Notes: generated from the letters alone by a model not told the origin. Shown: positions 8,411 through 17,677, numbered from the stretch's first letter. The stretch: 64,000 bases of DNA from SZUA-442 sp963792405 (GCA_963792405.1 CAWBVU010000006.1:1054001-1118000); one strand, 5' to 3'. A program made the numbers and translations.

Positions 8411-9643
8411 TCACCCCTCGGTGTCGGGTGCCTCATCATCGCTCGGTCCCGCTGCGTCGACCGCCTGGTCCTCCGCCGTCGCCTCGGGCTTCACTTCGTC
8501 TTCTGCATCGTCGTCGGTGGCGGGCACGTCGACCTCCACGCCGGCGGCGACGGCCTCTTCGATCAGCGGCGCCTCGGTCAGCTCGTCACCCGCCGCCTCG
8601 GGGGCGACGGGGGCACCGTCACCCTCCTCGATGGTCGCGAACTCCACGTCCTCCTCGTCGTCATCCACGTCCAAGCCGAGTGCCTGGGATTCGCTGCGGA
8701 TGTCGATCCGGTATCCGGACAATCTGGCGGCGAGCCGCGCGTTCTGACCCTCCTTGCCGATCGCGAGGGACAGCTGGTGGTCGGGGACGATCACGACGGC
8801 CGTCCGCTCCTCATCGTCGAGTTGGACGTCCTGGACCCGGGCCGGGCTCAGCGCCTCGGCGATGAAGGCCTTCGGGTTGTCGTTCCACTCGACGATGTCG
8901 ACCTTCTCGCCCTTGAGTTCGTTGACGACCTGGCGGACCCTGGACCCTCGGGCACCCACGCACGCCCCCACGGGGTCGACGTTGGGGTCGTGGGAGACCA
9001 CGGCGATCTTGGTGCGATGGCCCGCCTCCCTCGCGATCGCCTTGATCTCGATGTCGCCATCGACGAGTTCGGGGACCTCGAGTTCGAACAATGCCCGGAT
9101 GAACTCCGGGTGGCTGCGGGACACGACGATCTGGGGGCCCTTGCCCTCTCCCCGTACCTCGAGGATCCATGCCTTGACGCGGTTGCCTCGCTCCAGCCGC
9201 TCATACGGGATCTTCTCGGAGCCCGGCAGGATGGCCTCGGCGTCGCCGAGGTCGACGATCGAGTAGCGATGGTCCGACTGTTGGATGATGCCGGTGATGA
9301 GGTCGCCCTCACGACCCTCGTACAGGTCGAACACCTGCTCGCGCTTGGCGTCGCGGAGGCGTTGGAGGATGACCTGCTTGGCCGTCTGTGCGGCGATGCG
9401 GCCGAAGTCGTCCGGCGTGTCCTCCCACTCGTCCGTGACGTTGCCGTCCTCGTCGAGTTCCTGGCCGTAGACGCGGATCTCGCCCGTGTCGGCATCGATC
9501 GTGACCCGCGCCTCCTCGGCGGCGCCGGAGGTGCGCTTGTAGGCGGAGACGAGGGCATTGGCGAGGGCCTCGAGGATGGTGTCGCGAGGCACGCCCTTCT
9601 CGCGTTCGAGCATCTCGAGCGCATCCATCAGGTTGTAGTCCAT
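8411..9643 (-). CDS. nusA: Transcription termination/antitermination factor NusA
   Basis: 410 residues. It binds RNA polymerase and RNA and modulates pausing and termination. N-terminal domain, then S1 (REGDLITGIIQQSDHRYSIVDLG), KH1 (HDPNVDPVGACVGARGSRV) and KH2 (LAIGKEGQNARLAARLSGYRIDI) follow in order. The final 80 or so residues are very acidic, Glu/Asp/Ala-rich and probably disordered; the C-terminal AR repeats of proteobacterial NusA are absent. The ATG at 9643 has GGGAG upstream. It lies between rimP and infB, the near-universal order. Confidence 0.97.
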   Translation of the reverse strand: MDYNLMDALEMLEREKGVPRDTILEALANALVSAYKRTSGAAEEARVTIDADTGEIRVYGQELDEDGNVTDEWEDTPDDFGRIAAQTAKQVILQRLRDAKREQVFDLYEGREGDLITGIIQQSDHRYSIVDLGDAEAILPGSEKIPYERLERGNRVKAWILEVRGEGKGPQIVVSRSHPEFIRALFELEVPELVDGDIEIKAIAREAGHRTKIAVVSHDPNVDPVGACVGARGSRVRQVVNELKGEKVDIVEWNDNPKAFIAEALSPARVQDVQLDDEERTAVVIVPDHQLSLAIGKEGQNARLAARLSGYRIDIRSESQALGLDVDDDEEDVEFATIEEGDGAPVAPEAAGDELTEAPLIEEAVAAGVEVDVPATDDDAEDEVKPEATAEDQAVDAAGPSDDEAPDTEG

Positions 9644-9652
9644 GTCGTCTCC

Positions 9653-10135
9653 CTACGAGTTCTTCTTGCCGGGCTTGGCGCCGGCGTTCCAGACGAAGAT
9701 CGTCCGCGCAGAGGCCACATCACGGTACGAGAACACCCGTGGTGCGCCGTCGACGTCGATCGTGAAACCGTCACCGTCCGCCGACAGGAGTACGCCGCGA
9801 TGGCTCGTCGCTCCGTCCACGGGCGCGTGGGTCTTGACCTTGAGCTCCCTGCCGATCGACTTCTCGAAGTGTCGCGGCCGCGTGAGCTTCCGCTCGAGAC
9901 CCGGTGACGACACTTCGAGGGTGTAGGAACCCGGGAATGGATCGTCGTCATCGATCAGACGCGAGATCCCCCTCGAGAGCTCTGCGATCGTGTCGACCGA
10001 TGGCGAGGGGGACGCGTCGACGATGACGCGCACGACCTGACCGCCCCCGAGCACCTCGACATCATCGAGTTCAATGCCCTCGGCGGCGACGTACGGGTCG
10101 ATCCTGTCCCACAGGCGCTCGGCGACGCTGCTCAC
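9653..10135 (-). CDS. rimP: Ribosome maturation factor RimP
   Basis: 160 residues, normal length. It assists 30S maturation. The IELDDVEVLGGGQVVRVIVD and YTLEVSSPGLERKLTRPRHFEKSIGRELKVKT blocks are typical of RimP. The GTG start at 10135 has a GAGGAG site four bases upstream. It is the first gene of rimP-nusA-infB, preceded by a promoter candidate and a terminator-like hairpin. Confidence 0.95.
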   Translation of the reverse strand: MSSVAERLWDRIDPYVAAEGIELDDVEVLGGGQVVRVIVDASPSPSVDTIAELSRGISRLIDDDDPFPGSYTLEVSSPGLERKLTRPRHFEKSIGRELKVKTHAPVDGATSHRGVLLSADGDGFTIDVDGAPRVFSYRDVASARTIFVWNAGAKPGKKNS

Positions 10136-10169
10136 GGTTCTCCTCACACAGCGAACGAGAACCCTGCTC

Positions 10170-10198
10170 AAACAAAGAGGCGGGCCACGGCCCACCTC
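10170..10198 (-). terminator. Terminator-like hairpin ahead of rimP (possible attenuator)
   Basis: On the minus strand GAGGTGGGC (10198-10190), loop CGTG, then GCCCGCCTC (10185-10177) gives a nine-pair stem with one G-U pair, followed by TTTGTTT (10176-10170). It ends about 35 bases before the rimP start. It lies downstream of the candidate promoter at 10242, so it could attenuate rimP-nusA-infB rather than only end proS transcription. Confidence 0.6.
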
Positions 10199-10204
10199 GG
10201 CAGA

Positions 10205-10230
10205 GATCTCGGTTCGCGATCTCGGTTCGC
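10205..10230. repeat. Perfect tandem 13-bp repeat in the rimP leader
   Basis: GATCTCGGTTCGC occurs twice head-to-tail with no spacer, between the candidate promoter and the terminator-like hairpin. It could be a binding site or an anti-terminator element. Confidence 0.6.
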
Positions 10231-10236
10231 GACCCG

Positions 10237-10242
10237 AGTATA
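10237..10242 (-). promoter_or_regulatory. Candidate -10 box for rimP-nusA-infB
   Basis: TATACT in otherwise GC-rich DNA, about 100 bases before rimP. A start near 10230 would give a leader holding the tandem repeat and the hairpin. No good -35 box is visible. Confidence 0.45.
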
Positions 10243-10325
10243 CCAGCTCACCGCGATGGCAGCCCTCCCCGGCCCGGGCGCCTCCGCTGGCGGCGGGGCC
10301 CATCCGGTCACCAGCACCGAGCGAC

Positions 10326-12056
10326 TCAGGTCACCAACGTCAGGATCTCGCCTGTCGCCGCATCGAGGGGGATCTCCCTCGAGTCGCCTGATCGCCGTTC
10401 GACGAGCTCCACCACGCCCTCGGCAACGCCCCTCGGACCTACCGTGACCCTGTAGGGGATGCCGATCAGTTCTGCATCCGTGAACTTCACACCGGGTCGC
10501 TCGTCGCGATCGTCGAGGAGCACGTCCACACCGGCATCGACGAGCGCGCCGTACAGCTGCTCGGCTGCCGACATCGGCACCTCGTCGTCGGGCCTCAGCA
10601 CCGTGATGACCACGGCGTACGGCGCGATCTCGAGCGGCCACACGATGCCCCTGTCGTCGTGGTTGGCCTCGACCGACGCAGCCATGTTGCGCTCCACGCC
10701 AATGCCGTACGACCCCATCACCACGGGGATCATTGCGCCGTCCGCATCGAGCACCTTCACACCGAGGGGCTCCGCGTAGAAGGTGCCGAGCTTGAAGATG
10801 TGACCGACCTCGATCGCCTTGAAGACCGCCAGCGGGCTTCCGCACTGGGGGCACGCATCGCCGTCGACCACCGTGCGCACGTCGAGCCACTCCGTGACGT
10901 CGATGTCCCGCTCGACATCGACGCCCCTGACGTGTACATCGTCGGCGTTCGCTCCCGTCGTCATGGCCTTTCGGCCCCTCAGCGCGACGTCGGCGAGGAT
11001 GGGCACGCCCGTGACGCCGACAGCGCCGAGGCTTCCCGCATCCGCACCGAGGAGCTCCCGGATCTCGGCGGGATGGGCGGGTCGTGCCTCGACGGCTCCC
11101 GTCTGGTCGAGCAGCTTCTGGTCCTGGAGGGTGTGGTCCCCCCTCAGGAGGATCAGCGCGGGGTCCCCGTCGAGGATGTACACCAGGGTCTTGATCTGCC
11201 GGTCGGCGGGTGCTCCTCCCTCGAAGAACTCGAGATCGACGATCGTGCGGACCCCGGGTGTGTCGAAGCGCTCCACCTCGAAGGACCCGTCGGGGTCCTC
11301 GACGGGCGGCAGGGTCGACGTCGCGGACTCGACATTGGCGGCGTACCCGCACGTCGGGCAGCTCGCGACGAGGTCCTCCCCCACCTCGCTCGCCACCATG
11401 AACTCGACGGACTCCTTCCCGCCCATGGCGCCGGAGGACGCCCGCACGGCGACGGCGTCCATGCCGAGCCGATCGAAGATCCGCAGGTACGCGTCGTAGT
11501 GGCGTCGGAACTGGAGATCGAGGCCGGCCTCGTCGACATCGAACGAGTACGAGTCCTTCATGGTGAACTCACGGACCCTCAGCAGCCCGGACTTCGGGCG
11601 GGGCTCGTCCCTGAACTTCGTCTGGATGTGGTACCACAACTGGGGCAACTGCCGGTAGGAGGTCAGGGCGTTCGACACCGTGGCGAAGATCTCCTCGTGG
11701 GTGGGACCGAGCACGACCATGGCGCCCTTGTGGTCCTCGAACTCCATGATGATGTCCGACATCGTGTCGATCCTGCCGGTTCGCTCCCAGATCTCGCGGG
11801 GATGGAGCTGCGGCAGCAGGAACTCCTGGCCACCGATCGCGTCGATCTCCTCCCTGATGATCCCCATGACCTTCTCGCGGACCTTCTGGCCGAGGGGGAG
11901 CATCGAGTACACACCTGCCATGAGCTGTCGCACGTAGCCGGCGCGCACGAGCAGTCGATGGCTCGCCGCCTCCGCGTCAGCGGGGTCTTCTCGGAGGGTC
12001 GGGATGAATGCCTGCGACCAGCGCACGTTCGCTCCGTTCTCGTGCCGTTCGGTCAC
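10326..12056 (-). CDS. proS: Prolyl-tRNA synthetase (bacterial type, with editing insertion)
   Basis: 576 residues, class II synthetase. Motif 2 region (TKFRDEPRPKSGLLRVREFTMKDSYSFD) and motif 3 (GSYGIGVERNMAA) are present. The roughly 180-residue insertion between motifs 2 and 3 is the YbaK-like editing domain (RQIKTLVYILDGDPALILLRGDHTL), which clears Ala-tRNA(Pro). The C-terminal anticodon-binding domain closes the protein. The GTG start at 12056 is followed by the normal N-terminus. A TATCCT hexamer about two dozen bases upstream could start a short leader. It lies between ispG and rimP. Confidence 0.96.
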   Translation of the reverse strand: MTERHENGANVRWSQAFIPTLREDPADAEAASHRLLVRAGYVRQLMAGVYSMLPLGQKVREKVMGIIREEIDAIGGQEFLLPQLHPREIWERTGRIDTMSDIIMEFEDHKGAMVVLGPTHEEIFATVSNALTSYRQLPQLWYHIQTKFRDEPRPKSGLLRVREFTMKDSYSFDVDEAGLDLQFRRHYDAYLRIFDRLGMDAVAVRASSGAMGGKESVEFMVASEVGEDLVASCPTCGYAANVESATSTLPPVEDPDGSFEVERFDTPGVRTIVDLEFFEGGAPADRQIKTLVYILDGDPALILLRGDHTLQDQKLLDQTGAVEARPAHPAEIRELLGADAGSLGAVGVTGVPILADVALRGRKAMTTGANADDVHVRGVDVERDIDVTEWLDVRTVVDGDACPQCGSPLAVFKAIEVGHIFKLGTFYAEPLGVKVLDADGAMIPVVMGSYGIGVERNMAASVEANHDDRGIVWPLEIAPYAVVITVLRPDDEVPMSAAEQLYGALVDAGVDVLLDDRDERPGVKFTDAELIGIPYRVTVGPRGVAEGVVELVERRSGDSREIPLDAATGEILTLVT

Positions 12057-12088
12057 GGCCGGGGGTGGACGGCGAGGATAGCGGCGGG

Positions 12089-13303
12089 TCAGTCGGAGCC
12101 GGAGGCGACGTCGGCGACGGCCGCCCTGCGCTCAGCCGAGCGGTTGGCGTCACCCTGCAACGTGAGGAGTTCGATCCGGGCCTCCTCCGCCAGATCCGCG
12201 GCCGTCACGTCTGCTGCGGCGAGCCGTGCGTCGACGCCCTGCTCGGCGAGGAGCGTCGCCTCCTCGATCAGCGCATCCACCATCTCGGCCTCCGGCACGA
12301 CGCGGACGACCTCACCCTTGATGAACAGGTGGCCCTTGCCCTTGCCGGCCGCGAGCCCCAGATCGGCCTCGCGCGCCTCGCCCGGGCCGTTCACGACGCA
12401 TCCCATGATGGCCACCTGGATCGGGAGGTTGAGCGCGCTCAGCCTTTCGTTCGCCTCGGAGGCGACCTTGATGACGTCGACGTCGGCCCTGCCGCACGAC
12501 GGGCATGCGATCAGGTCGAGGCCCGTGCGTTCCCTCAGGCCGAGGTACTCGAGGAGCGCCTTCCCCGCTCTCGCCTCCTCGACCGGGTCCGCGGTCAGCG
12601 AGAACCTGATCGTGTCGCCGATGCCCTCGTTGAGGAGGGTCGCGATGCCCGCCACCGACTTGATGAGACCCCCCGGTGGGGGCCCCGCCTCGGTGACACC
12701 GAGGTGCAGCGGGTAGTCGGTGGTCTCGGCCAGCAGGCGATAGCTCTCGACCATCGAAGGGACATTGGAGTGCTTCACGGAGATCTTGACGTCGTGGAAG
12801 TCGACATCGTCGAAGTACCTGACCTCGGTCATCGCCGACTCCACGAGCGCCGCGGGAACCGGCCCGCCGTACGCGTCGAGCAGGTCCTTGTCCAGGGATC
12901 CGGCGTTCACGCCGATCCTGATGGGGATGCCCGCGTCCTTGGCCGCGGTGGCGACAGTCTTGATGTGTGACTCGTTCCGGATGTTGCCGGGGTTGAGCCT
13001 CAGCGCGGAGACACCTGCCTCGATGGCGGCGAGGGCGAGGCGGTACTGGAAGTGGATATCGGCGACGATCGGCACGGGCGAGCGCGGCATGATCTCGGCG
13101 AGGCCCTGGGCGGCTTCGGAGGTGTTGCAGGTGACCCGGACGATGTCCGCCCCCGCCCCGGCGAGCGCATAGATCTGGGCCAGGGTGGCGTCGACGTCGT
13201 CGGTCTTGGTCGTGGTCATCGACTGGACCGAGATGGGAGCGCCTCCACCGACGGGTACGTTGCCGACCATCAGCTGGCGGGTCATCCGCCGTTCGAAGCT
13301 CAT
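12089..13303 (-). CDS. ispG: 4-hydroxy-3-methylbut-2-enyl diphosphate synthase (MEP pathway)
   Basis: 404 residues. Iron-sulfur enzyme turning MEcPP into HMBPP. N-terminal TIM-barrel motifs (VQSMTTTKTDDVDAT, RVTCNT, VADIHFQYRLAL, LRLNPGNI) are followed by the C-terminal cluster domain with cysteines in CPSCGR and GCVVNGPGEA. A roughly 40-residue Ala/Glu-rich tail follows. The ATG at 13303 sits exactly six bases after TACCCT, implying a leaderless mRNA. With dxr in the same cluster it supplies isoprenoid precursors. Confidence 0.96.
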   Translation of the reverse strand: MSFERRMTRQLMVGNVPVGGGAPISVQSMTTTKTDDVDATLAQIYALAGAGADIVRVTCNTSEAAQGLAEIMPRSPVPIVADIHFQYRLALAAIEAGVSALRLNPGNIRNESHIKTVATAAKDAGIPIRIGVNAGSLDKDLLDAYGGPVPAALVESAMTEVRYFDDVDFHDVKISVKHSNVPSMVESYRLLAETTDYPLHLGVTEAGPPPGGLIKSVAGIATLLNEGIGDTIRFSLTADPVEEARAGKALLEYLGLRERTGLDLIACPSCGRADVDVIKVASEANERLSALNLPIQVAIMGCVVNGPGEAREADLGLAAGKGKGHLFIKGEVVRVVPEAEMVDALIEEATLLAEQGVDARLAAADVTAADLAEEARIELLTLQGDANRSAERRAAVADVASGSD

Positions 13304-13309
13304 GGCGTG

Positions 13310-13315
13310 AGGGTA
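13310..13315 (-). promoter_or_regulatory. -10 box, leaderless promoter of ispG
   Basis: TACCCT, six bases, then the ispG ATG at 13303. It lies between rseP and ispG, so ispG-proS may be transcribed separately from the upstream cluster. Confidence 0.5.
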
Positions 13316-13350
13316 CTTGCCGCACGGCGCTTCGGCCGCGGTCCCGGCAC

Positions 13351-14508
13351 CTACAGCGGCTTGAAGATGTCGAGGTAGACGCCGACGAGGCCGAGGCTGA
13401 CGAGGAACAGGAACACGACGGCAGCCACCGGGACGAGCTTCTGCACGTTCGGCTCCCGTCCCGTCACCTTCTCGTAGGTCGCGACGGCGAAGTGCCCGCC
13501 GTCGAGCGGGTACAGCGGCACGAAGTTGAGGATGCCGACAAAGATGTTGACGAGGGCGAGGAGGGTCAGCGTGGACTCGAGTGGCCCTGCGATCTGGACG
13601 AGCCCGATGGGGCTGATCGGTCGCACCGTCTCGAGGATCTCGTCGTTGCCCCCGAACAAGGAGGCGATCAGCTTCGGGAAGCCCAGGACCATCTCCCAGA
13701 GGCCCCGAACGCTCTGGACCGCAGCCTCACCGAACTGGGACAGCGCGGTGGGGATCATCGCGAAGATCCCCTTGTCGTCTCGCAGCGCCTCGGGCGTCAC
13801 GCCGAAGAATCCCGCTGTCTCGGTCACCGGCTCGCCATCGGACTGCGTGACGACCTCTCCCTGGTCGTCGAACACGGGCCGCTCGATGGTTGCGAGGGTG
13901 GCCTCGAGGTCGACACGTGTGCCGTCGCGATCGACGCCGATGACAACGGCCTGGCCCGGATGGTCGGCTGCGAAGTCGGAGAAGTCGTCCCACGTGTCGA
14001 CGGGTACGCCGTTCGTCGAGACGATGACGTCCCCGGCGCGCACGCCGGAGGCCGCCGCGGGGGACACGTTGTCGGTACCGGTGACGACCTCGGAGACCGC
14101 AGCGACGGTGGTGGTGCGGATGACGTTGCCCTCGTCATCGAGCGCGATGGTTCCCCAGACGACGCCGACGAGCCACAGCAGTGCGAGCGCGACGATGAAA
14201 TGGCTCCCGATGCCCGCGAGCACCACGACGGTCTTCTTCCAGTACGGGGCCGTGCGGTACGTTCGGCTCTCCTCCTCGGGCGGGACCTCCTCGAAGGGAT
14301 TCATGCCGATGATCCGGACGTAGCCGCCGAACGGGATGGCCTTGACGCCGTACTCCGTCTCGCCCCTCGTGAAGGAGAAGATCCGTGGACCGAAGCCGAA
14401 GAACGCCTCGGTCGCCTTCATACCGAAGCCCTTGGCCGCGACGAAGTGGCCGCCCTCGTGGATGATGATCATGAGGACGACGCCGAGGATCATGACGAAT
14501 GCGCCCAT
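13351..14508 (-). CDS. rseP: RIP metalloprotease (site-2 protease, RseP/Rip1 type)
   Basis: 385 residues. Intramembrane zinc protease that cleaves anti-sigma factors or other membrane proteins. The first membrane helix carries the zinc motif HEGGH (residues 17-21). A PDZ domain lies near residues 130-210 (AAASGVRAGDVIVSTNGVPV). The third helix region carries NFVPLYPLDGGH with the third zinc ligand Asp. The ATG at 14508 has GAGGTGAG upstream. It lies between dxr and ispG, a common actinobacterial order. Confidence 0.94.
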   Translation of the reverse strand: MGAFVMILGVVLMIIIHEGGHFVAAKGFGMKATEAFFGFGPRIFSFTRGETEYGVKAIPFGGYVRIIGMNPFEEVPPEEESRTYRTAPYWKKTVVVLAGIGSHFIVALALLWLVGVVWGTIALDDEGNVIRTTTVAAVSEVVTGTDNVSPAAASGVRAGDVIVSTNGVPVDTWDDFSDFAADHPGQAVVIGVDRDGTRVDLEATLATIERPVFDDQGEVVTQSDGEPVTETAGFFGVTPEALRDDKGIFAMIPTALSQFGEAAVQSVRGLWEMVLGFPKLIASLFGGNDEILETVRPISPIGLVQIAGPLESTLTLLALVNIFVGILNFVPLYPLDGGHFAVATYEKVTGREPNVQKLVPVAAVVFLFLVSLGLVGVYLDIFKPL

Positions 14509-14618
14509 CGGCTCACCTCGTGCTCGCTAGGACGAACGGTACTGCGCGGCCAGATAATCGACGCCGTTGCCGTGTCGACCTGTGGCGAGTGGTGAACGTG
14601 GCTTGCGCCCGATCGGGT

Positions 14619-15773
14619 TCAGCGCCGGTACTGGTCCACGGCAGCCACCGCGTGCGCACGAGCGACCGCGTCGGCGTGCTCGACATCGGCCACGGACGTC
14701 GGCTCGACCGACTCGTGCACGGTCAGGACGTCCTCGACGACCTCCGCGATCGCCGTGAAGGGGATCCTCCCCTCGAGGAACGCGCTGACGGCCACCTCAT
14801 CGGCGGCGTTGAGGGCCGCCGGTGCGGTGCCGCCCCGGCGTCCTGCCGAGTAGCCGAGGTCGAGGCACCGGAACAGGTCGCGGTCTGGTGGTTCGAAGGT
14901 GAGGGCGCCGGTCGGGTAGAACGGCTGGTGCGGCGTGGCCAGCCTGGTCGGCTCCGTGATGGCGTACTGGATCGGTTTGCGCATGTCGGGGAACCCGAGC
15001 TCTGCCTTGACGACCCCATCGCGGAACTCGACGAACGAGTGCACGATGCTCTGGGGATGGACGACCACGTCGATGTCGTCGTACGGAAGGCCGAAGAGGT
15101 GGTGGGCCTCGATCACCTCGAACGCCTTGTTCATGAGCGTTGCGGAGTCGATGGTGATCCTCGGTCCCATCGACCACGTCGGGTGGGCCAGGGCCTGGTC
15201 GACCGTCACCTGCTCGAGCTCGCCGCGCGACAACCCGCGGAACGGACCGCCCGATGCGGTCAGGACGATCCTTCCCAGCGCACCGGGCTCCTCGCCGAGG
15301 ATCGACTGCCAGATCGCCGAATGCTCGGAGTCGATGGGGATGATCTCGCCGCCGCCCGCGGCGACGGCCGCGCGCATGAGCGTGCCGGCGGCCACGAGGC
15401 TCTCCTTGTTGGCGAGCGCGAGCCGGTTGCCTGCGTACAGGGCCGAGAGCGAGGGCGCGAGACCTGCGGCGCCGACGATGCCATTCACCACGGTCACTCC
15501 CGGGGTGGCCGCGACCTCGGTGATGGAGCCTGCGCCGTAGTGCAGTCGCGGGCCGACGGCCTCCTCGAAGTCGCGCCTCCGCTCGCTGCCGTCCACGACG
15601 CACACGTCGGCCTCGGGCAGACGGGCGGCGATGTCGAGCATCGCCCGCGATGCCCTCCTCGCGGCGATGGCCCGGATCGGCACCCCGATCCGCTCCGCGA
15701 CGTCGATCGTCTGGCGTCCGATCGAACCGGTGGCGCCGAGGACGACGAGGGGCCTCAGAGCACACCCGCCCAC
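14619..15773 (-). CDS. dxr: 1-deoxy-D-xylulose 5-phosphate reductoisomerase (MEP pathway)
   Basis: 384 residues. Makes MEP from DXP with NADPH. The Rossmann motif LGATGSIGRQT comes first. Then NKESLVAAG, the catalytic-loop region PIDSEHSAIWQ, TASGGPFRG, HPTWSMGPRITIDSATLMNKAFEVIEAHHLF and HPQSIVHS follow. The GTG start at 15773 overlaps the cdsA end by 19 bases. It has a poor ribosome-binding site, so a start at CTG 15758 (CTGA overlap with the cdsA stop) cannot be excluded; coupling to cdsA is likely either way. Confidence 0.93.
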   Translation of the reverse strand: MGGCALRPLVVLGATGSIGRQTIDVAERIGVPIRAIAARRASRAMLDIAARLPEADVCVVDGSERRRDFEEAVGPRLHYGAGSITEVAATPGVTVVNGIVGAAGLAPSLSALYAGNRLALANKESLVAAGTLMRAAVAAGGGEIIPIDSEHSAIWQSILGEEPGALGRIVLTASGGPFRGLSRGELEQVTVDQALAHPTWSMGPRITIDSATLMNKAFEVIEAHHLFGLPYDDIDVVVHPQSIVHSFVEFRDGVVKAELGFPDMRKPIQYAITEPTRLATPHQPFYPTGALTFEPPDRDLFRCLDLGYSAGRRGGTAPAALNAADEVAVSAFLEGRIPFTAIAEVVEDVLTVHESVEPTSVADVEHADAVARAHAVAAVDQYRR

Positions 15774-17677
15774 AGGAAGATGGCCCAGGCGGCGGGAATC
15801 ACGAACAAGAGCCCGTCGATCCGGTCGAGGAATCCGCCGTGGCCTGGCAGGATCGAACCCATGTCCTTGATCCCGAGGGCACGCTTCGCCGCCGACATGG
15901 CGAGGTCGCCGAGCGGGGCCAGGAGTGCGACGGCCGCGCCGATTGCGAGACCCGAGGTGAGCTCGAACGGTGGGAAGAAGTGCAACAGCGCGCCGATGCC
16001 GAGGGCCACGATGACTCCACCCACGAGGCCTTCGACGGTCTTCTTCGGCGACACCCACGGGGACAGCTGGTGGCGACCCAGACCTCGACCCACGAAATAC
16101 TGGGCGATGTCCATGGCGGCGACGGCCACCACGACTCCGATGATCAGGGGCCGATAGTCATCGGATACGGCGATCGGCATCGCATAGGCCCCGAGGCCCA
16201 CCCAGACCATGACCGTGACCGTCAGTGCGAGGTTCGCCATGGGATCCGCGCGGCCCGGGACCACGGCGTAGAACAGCAACAGCACCGTGGCGACCAGGAA
16301 GAAGGCCGTCGGGATGGCGATGGGGCCCCATGCGAATGCGCCGAGCGTGGCGCCGAGGATGCCGACGAATCCGAACAACGCGATCGGGTGCCTCCCCGAT
16401 CGCGTCAGCGCCGTGTAGAACTCGCCGGCTCCGATGACGAACACCGCCGTGGCGAGGGCCACGAGTGCCGGCTTCCAGACGAGCGAGGCCGCGAGGGCTC
16501 CGATCAACACGATGGCCGTGATGACCCTGGCGAGGAGATCGCCCGACGCCCGAGCCTTCACCCTGCCGTGGCCCTCGGCCTGCACGACGTCGTCGAAGCC
16601 GACGACGGTCGATTCCAGACCTGCGATGGGCGCGGCGAGGGCGACCTGCTCGGTGTCCCCGGCGTCGGCTTCGGCGATCGCGGCCGCGAGGTCGGCATGA
16701 TCGCGGGTGGCACCCGCGAGGTAGTTCTCCTGCGTCAGATCGAAGAGCTCGGGTCGGCTCGTTCCGACGGCCTCATCGGGACCGGGAGGCGGCCCCGCGG
16801 CGTCCATCGAGAAGGCGCCCAGCGCTGCGTCGTCACCGACGGCGTCCGCATCGAAGGTCGCCGCTGCGATCGCATCGTCACCGTCGTCGTCGACCGCCTC
16901 GAGCTCTCCGGTGTCGTCGTCGAGGGCCGACGCGGCAGAGGCGACGACCCCGTGCGCGGCATCACCCTCTGGCACGTCGGAAGCGGCGCCGTCGAGCTCG
17001 CCCGTGTCGTCCCTTGTCCCCTTCGTGCGATCGTTGAGGTTGACGACGGTGGCGGCGACGACGTCCGCTCCTGCAACGATCGGGACCTCGTCCGTGTCGG
17101 CACGGGCGCCGCCATCGAATTCATCGAGGTCGACGGTCGTCGCCGGCTGTCCGGCCGCCGGGCGGATGATCGGGATACGGGCGGCCCTGTCGAGGGGGTC
17201 GACCTCGTCGCCGTCGAGCATCGTGACGTCGATCTCCTCGGTGTCCTGGTGCTCGATCGGCGTTGCGACGTCGGCCGACGTCGCAACGTCCTCCGTCGCG
17301 ACGTCCTCCGTCACCAGGGCGTCGGGCGTGTGGGCCTCGTCCGGGGTGTTCGTCGACACGGGCAGCTCGATCTCGGCGGTCACCTCGGTCTCGATCGCCG
17401 CGTCGATCGGCGCATCGTGCGGCGCGGGCTCAGCCTCCTCGGATCGTGCCGCGGCAGATTGGGCGTCATCCGAGGACGCTGCACCGGGATCGTCATCATC
17501 ATCGGCATCGTCATCGCCGTCGATCTCGCCCTGCGTGAAGGCCATCCACTCGGCGATCTCGCTCTCGGCGTCGTCGTCGGTGGACAGCGCCGCGTAGGGA
17601 TCGGTGTCGGGACCCGGCTCCTCGTCGAGCCAATCGTCGAAGCCCCCGGACCCGCCTGAACGGTCGTCGTCAGCCAT
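15755..17677 (-). CDS. cdsA: Phosphatidate cytidylyltransferase with a giant acidic N-terminal extension
   Basis: 640 residues; family members are usually 260-310. The C-terminal 260 or so residues are a normal CdsA (CDP-diacylglycerol synthase): about seven hydrophobic helices, SPKKTVEGLVGG, and the full signature ending KDMGSILPGHGGFLDRIDG. The first 375 or so residues are hydrophilic, dominated by Asp, Ala, Glu, Thr and Val, with low-complexity runs and near-repeats (EDVATEDVAT, DDTGELD/DDTGELE), and no recognised domain. The frame is open throughout with the same GC-rich codon bias, so it looks translated. The ATG at 17677 lies nine bases after TAGCGT. It precedes dxr and follows frr. Confidence 0.9.
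   Translation of the reverse strand: MADDDRSGGSGGFDDWLDEEPGPDTDPYAALSTDDDAESEIAEWMAFTQGEIDGDDDADDDDDPGAASSDDAQSAAARSEEAEPAPHDAPIDAAIETEVTAEIELPVSTNTPDEAHTPDALVTEDVATEDVATSADVATPIEHQDTEEIDVTMLDGDEVDPLDRAARIPIIRPAAGQPATTVDLDEFDGGARADTDEVPIVAGADVVAATVVNLNDRTKGTRDDTGELDGAASDVPEGDAAHGVVASAASALDDDTGELEAVDDDGDDAIAAATFDADAVGDDAALGAFSMDAAGPPPGPDEAVGTSRPELFDLTQENYLAGATRDHADLAAAIAEADAGDTEQVALAAPIAGLESTVVGFDDVVQAEGHGRVKARASGDLLARVITAIVLIGALAASLVWKPALVALATAVFVIGAGEFYTALTRSGRHPIALFGFVGILGATLGAFAWGPIAIPTAFFLVATVLLLFYAVVPGRADPMANLALTVTVMVWVGLGAYAMPIAVSDDYRPLIIGVVVAVAAMDIAQYFVGRGLGRHQLSPWVSPKKTVEGLVGGVIVALGIGALLHFFPPFELTSGLAIGAAVALLAPLGDLAMSAAKRALGIKDMGSILPGHGGFLDRIDGLLFVIPAAWAIFLWAGVL

Noticed and set aside
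6856..8865. Long plus-strand open frame opposite infB and nusA
   Set aside because: Composition is Arg/His/Leu/Asp-rich antisense translation of GC-rich codons; no family motif and no ribosome-binding site, while the opposite strand is clearly infB/nusA.
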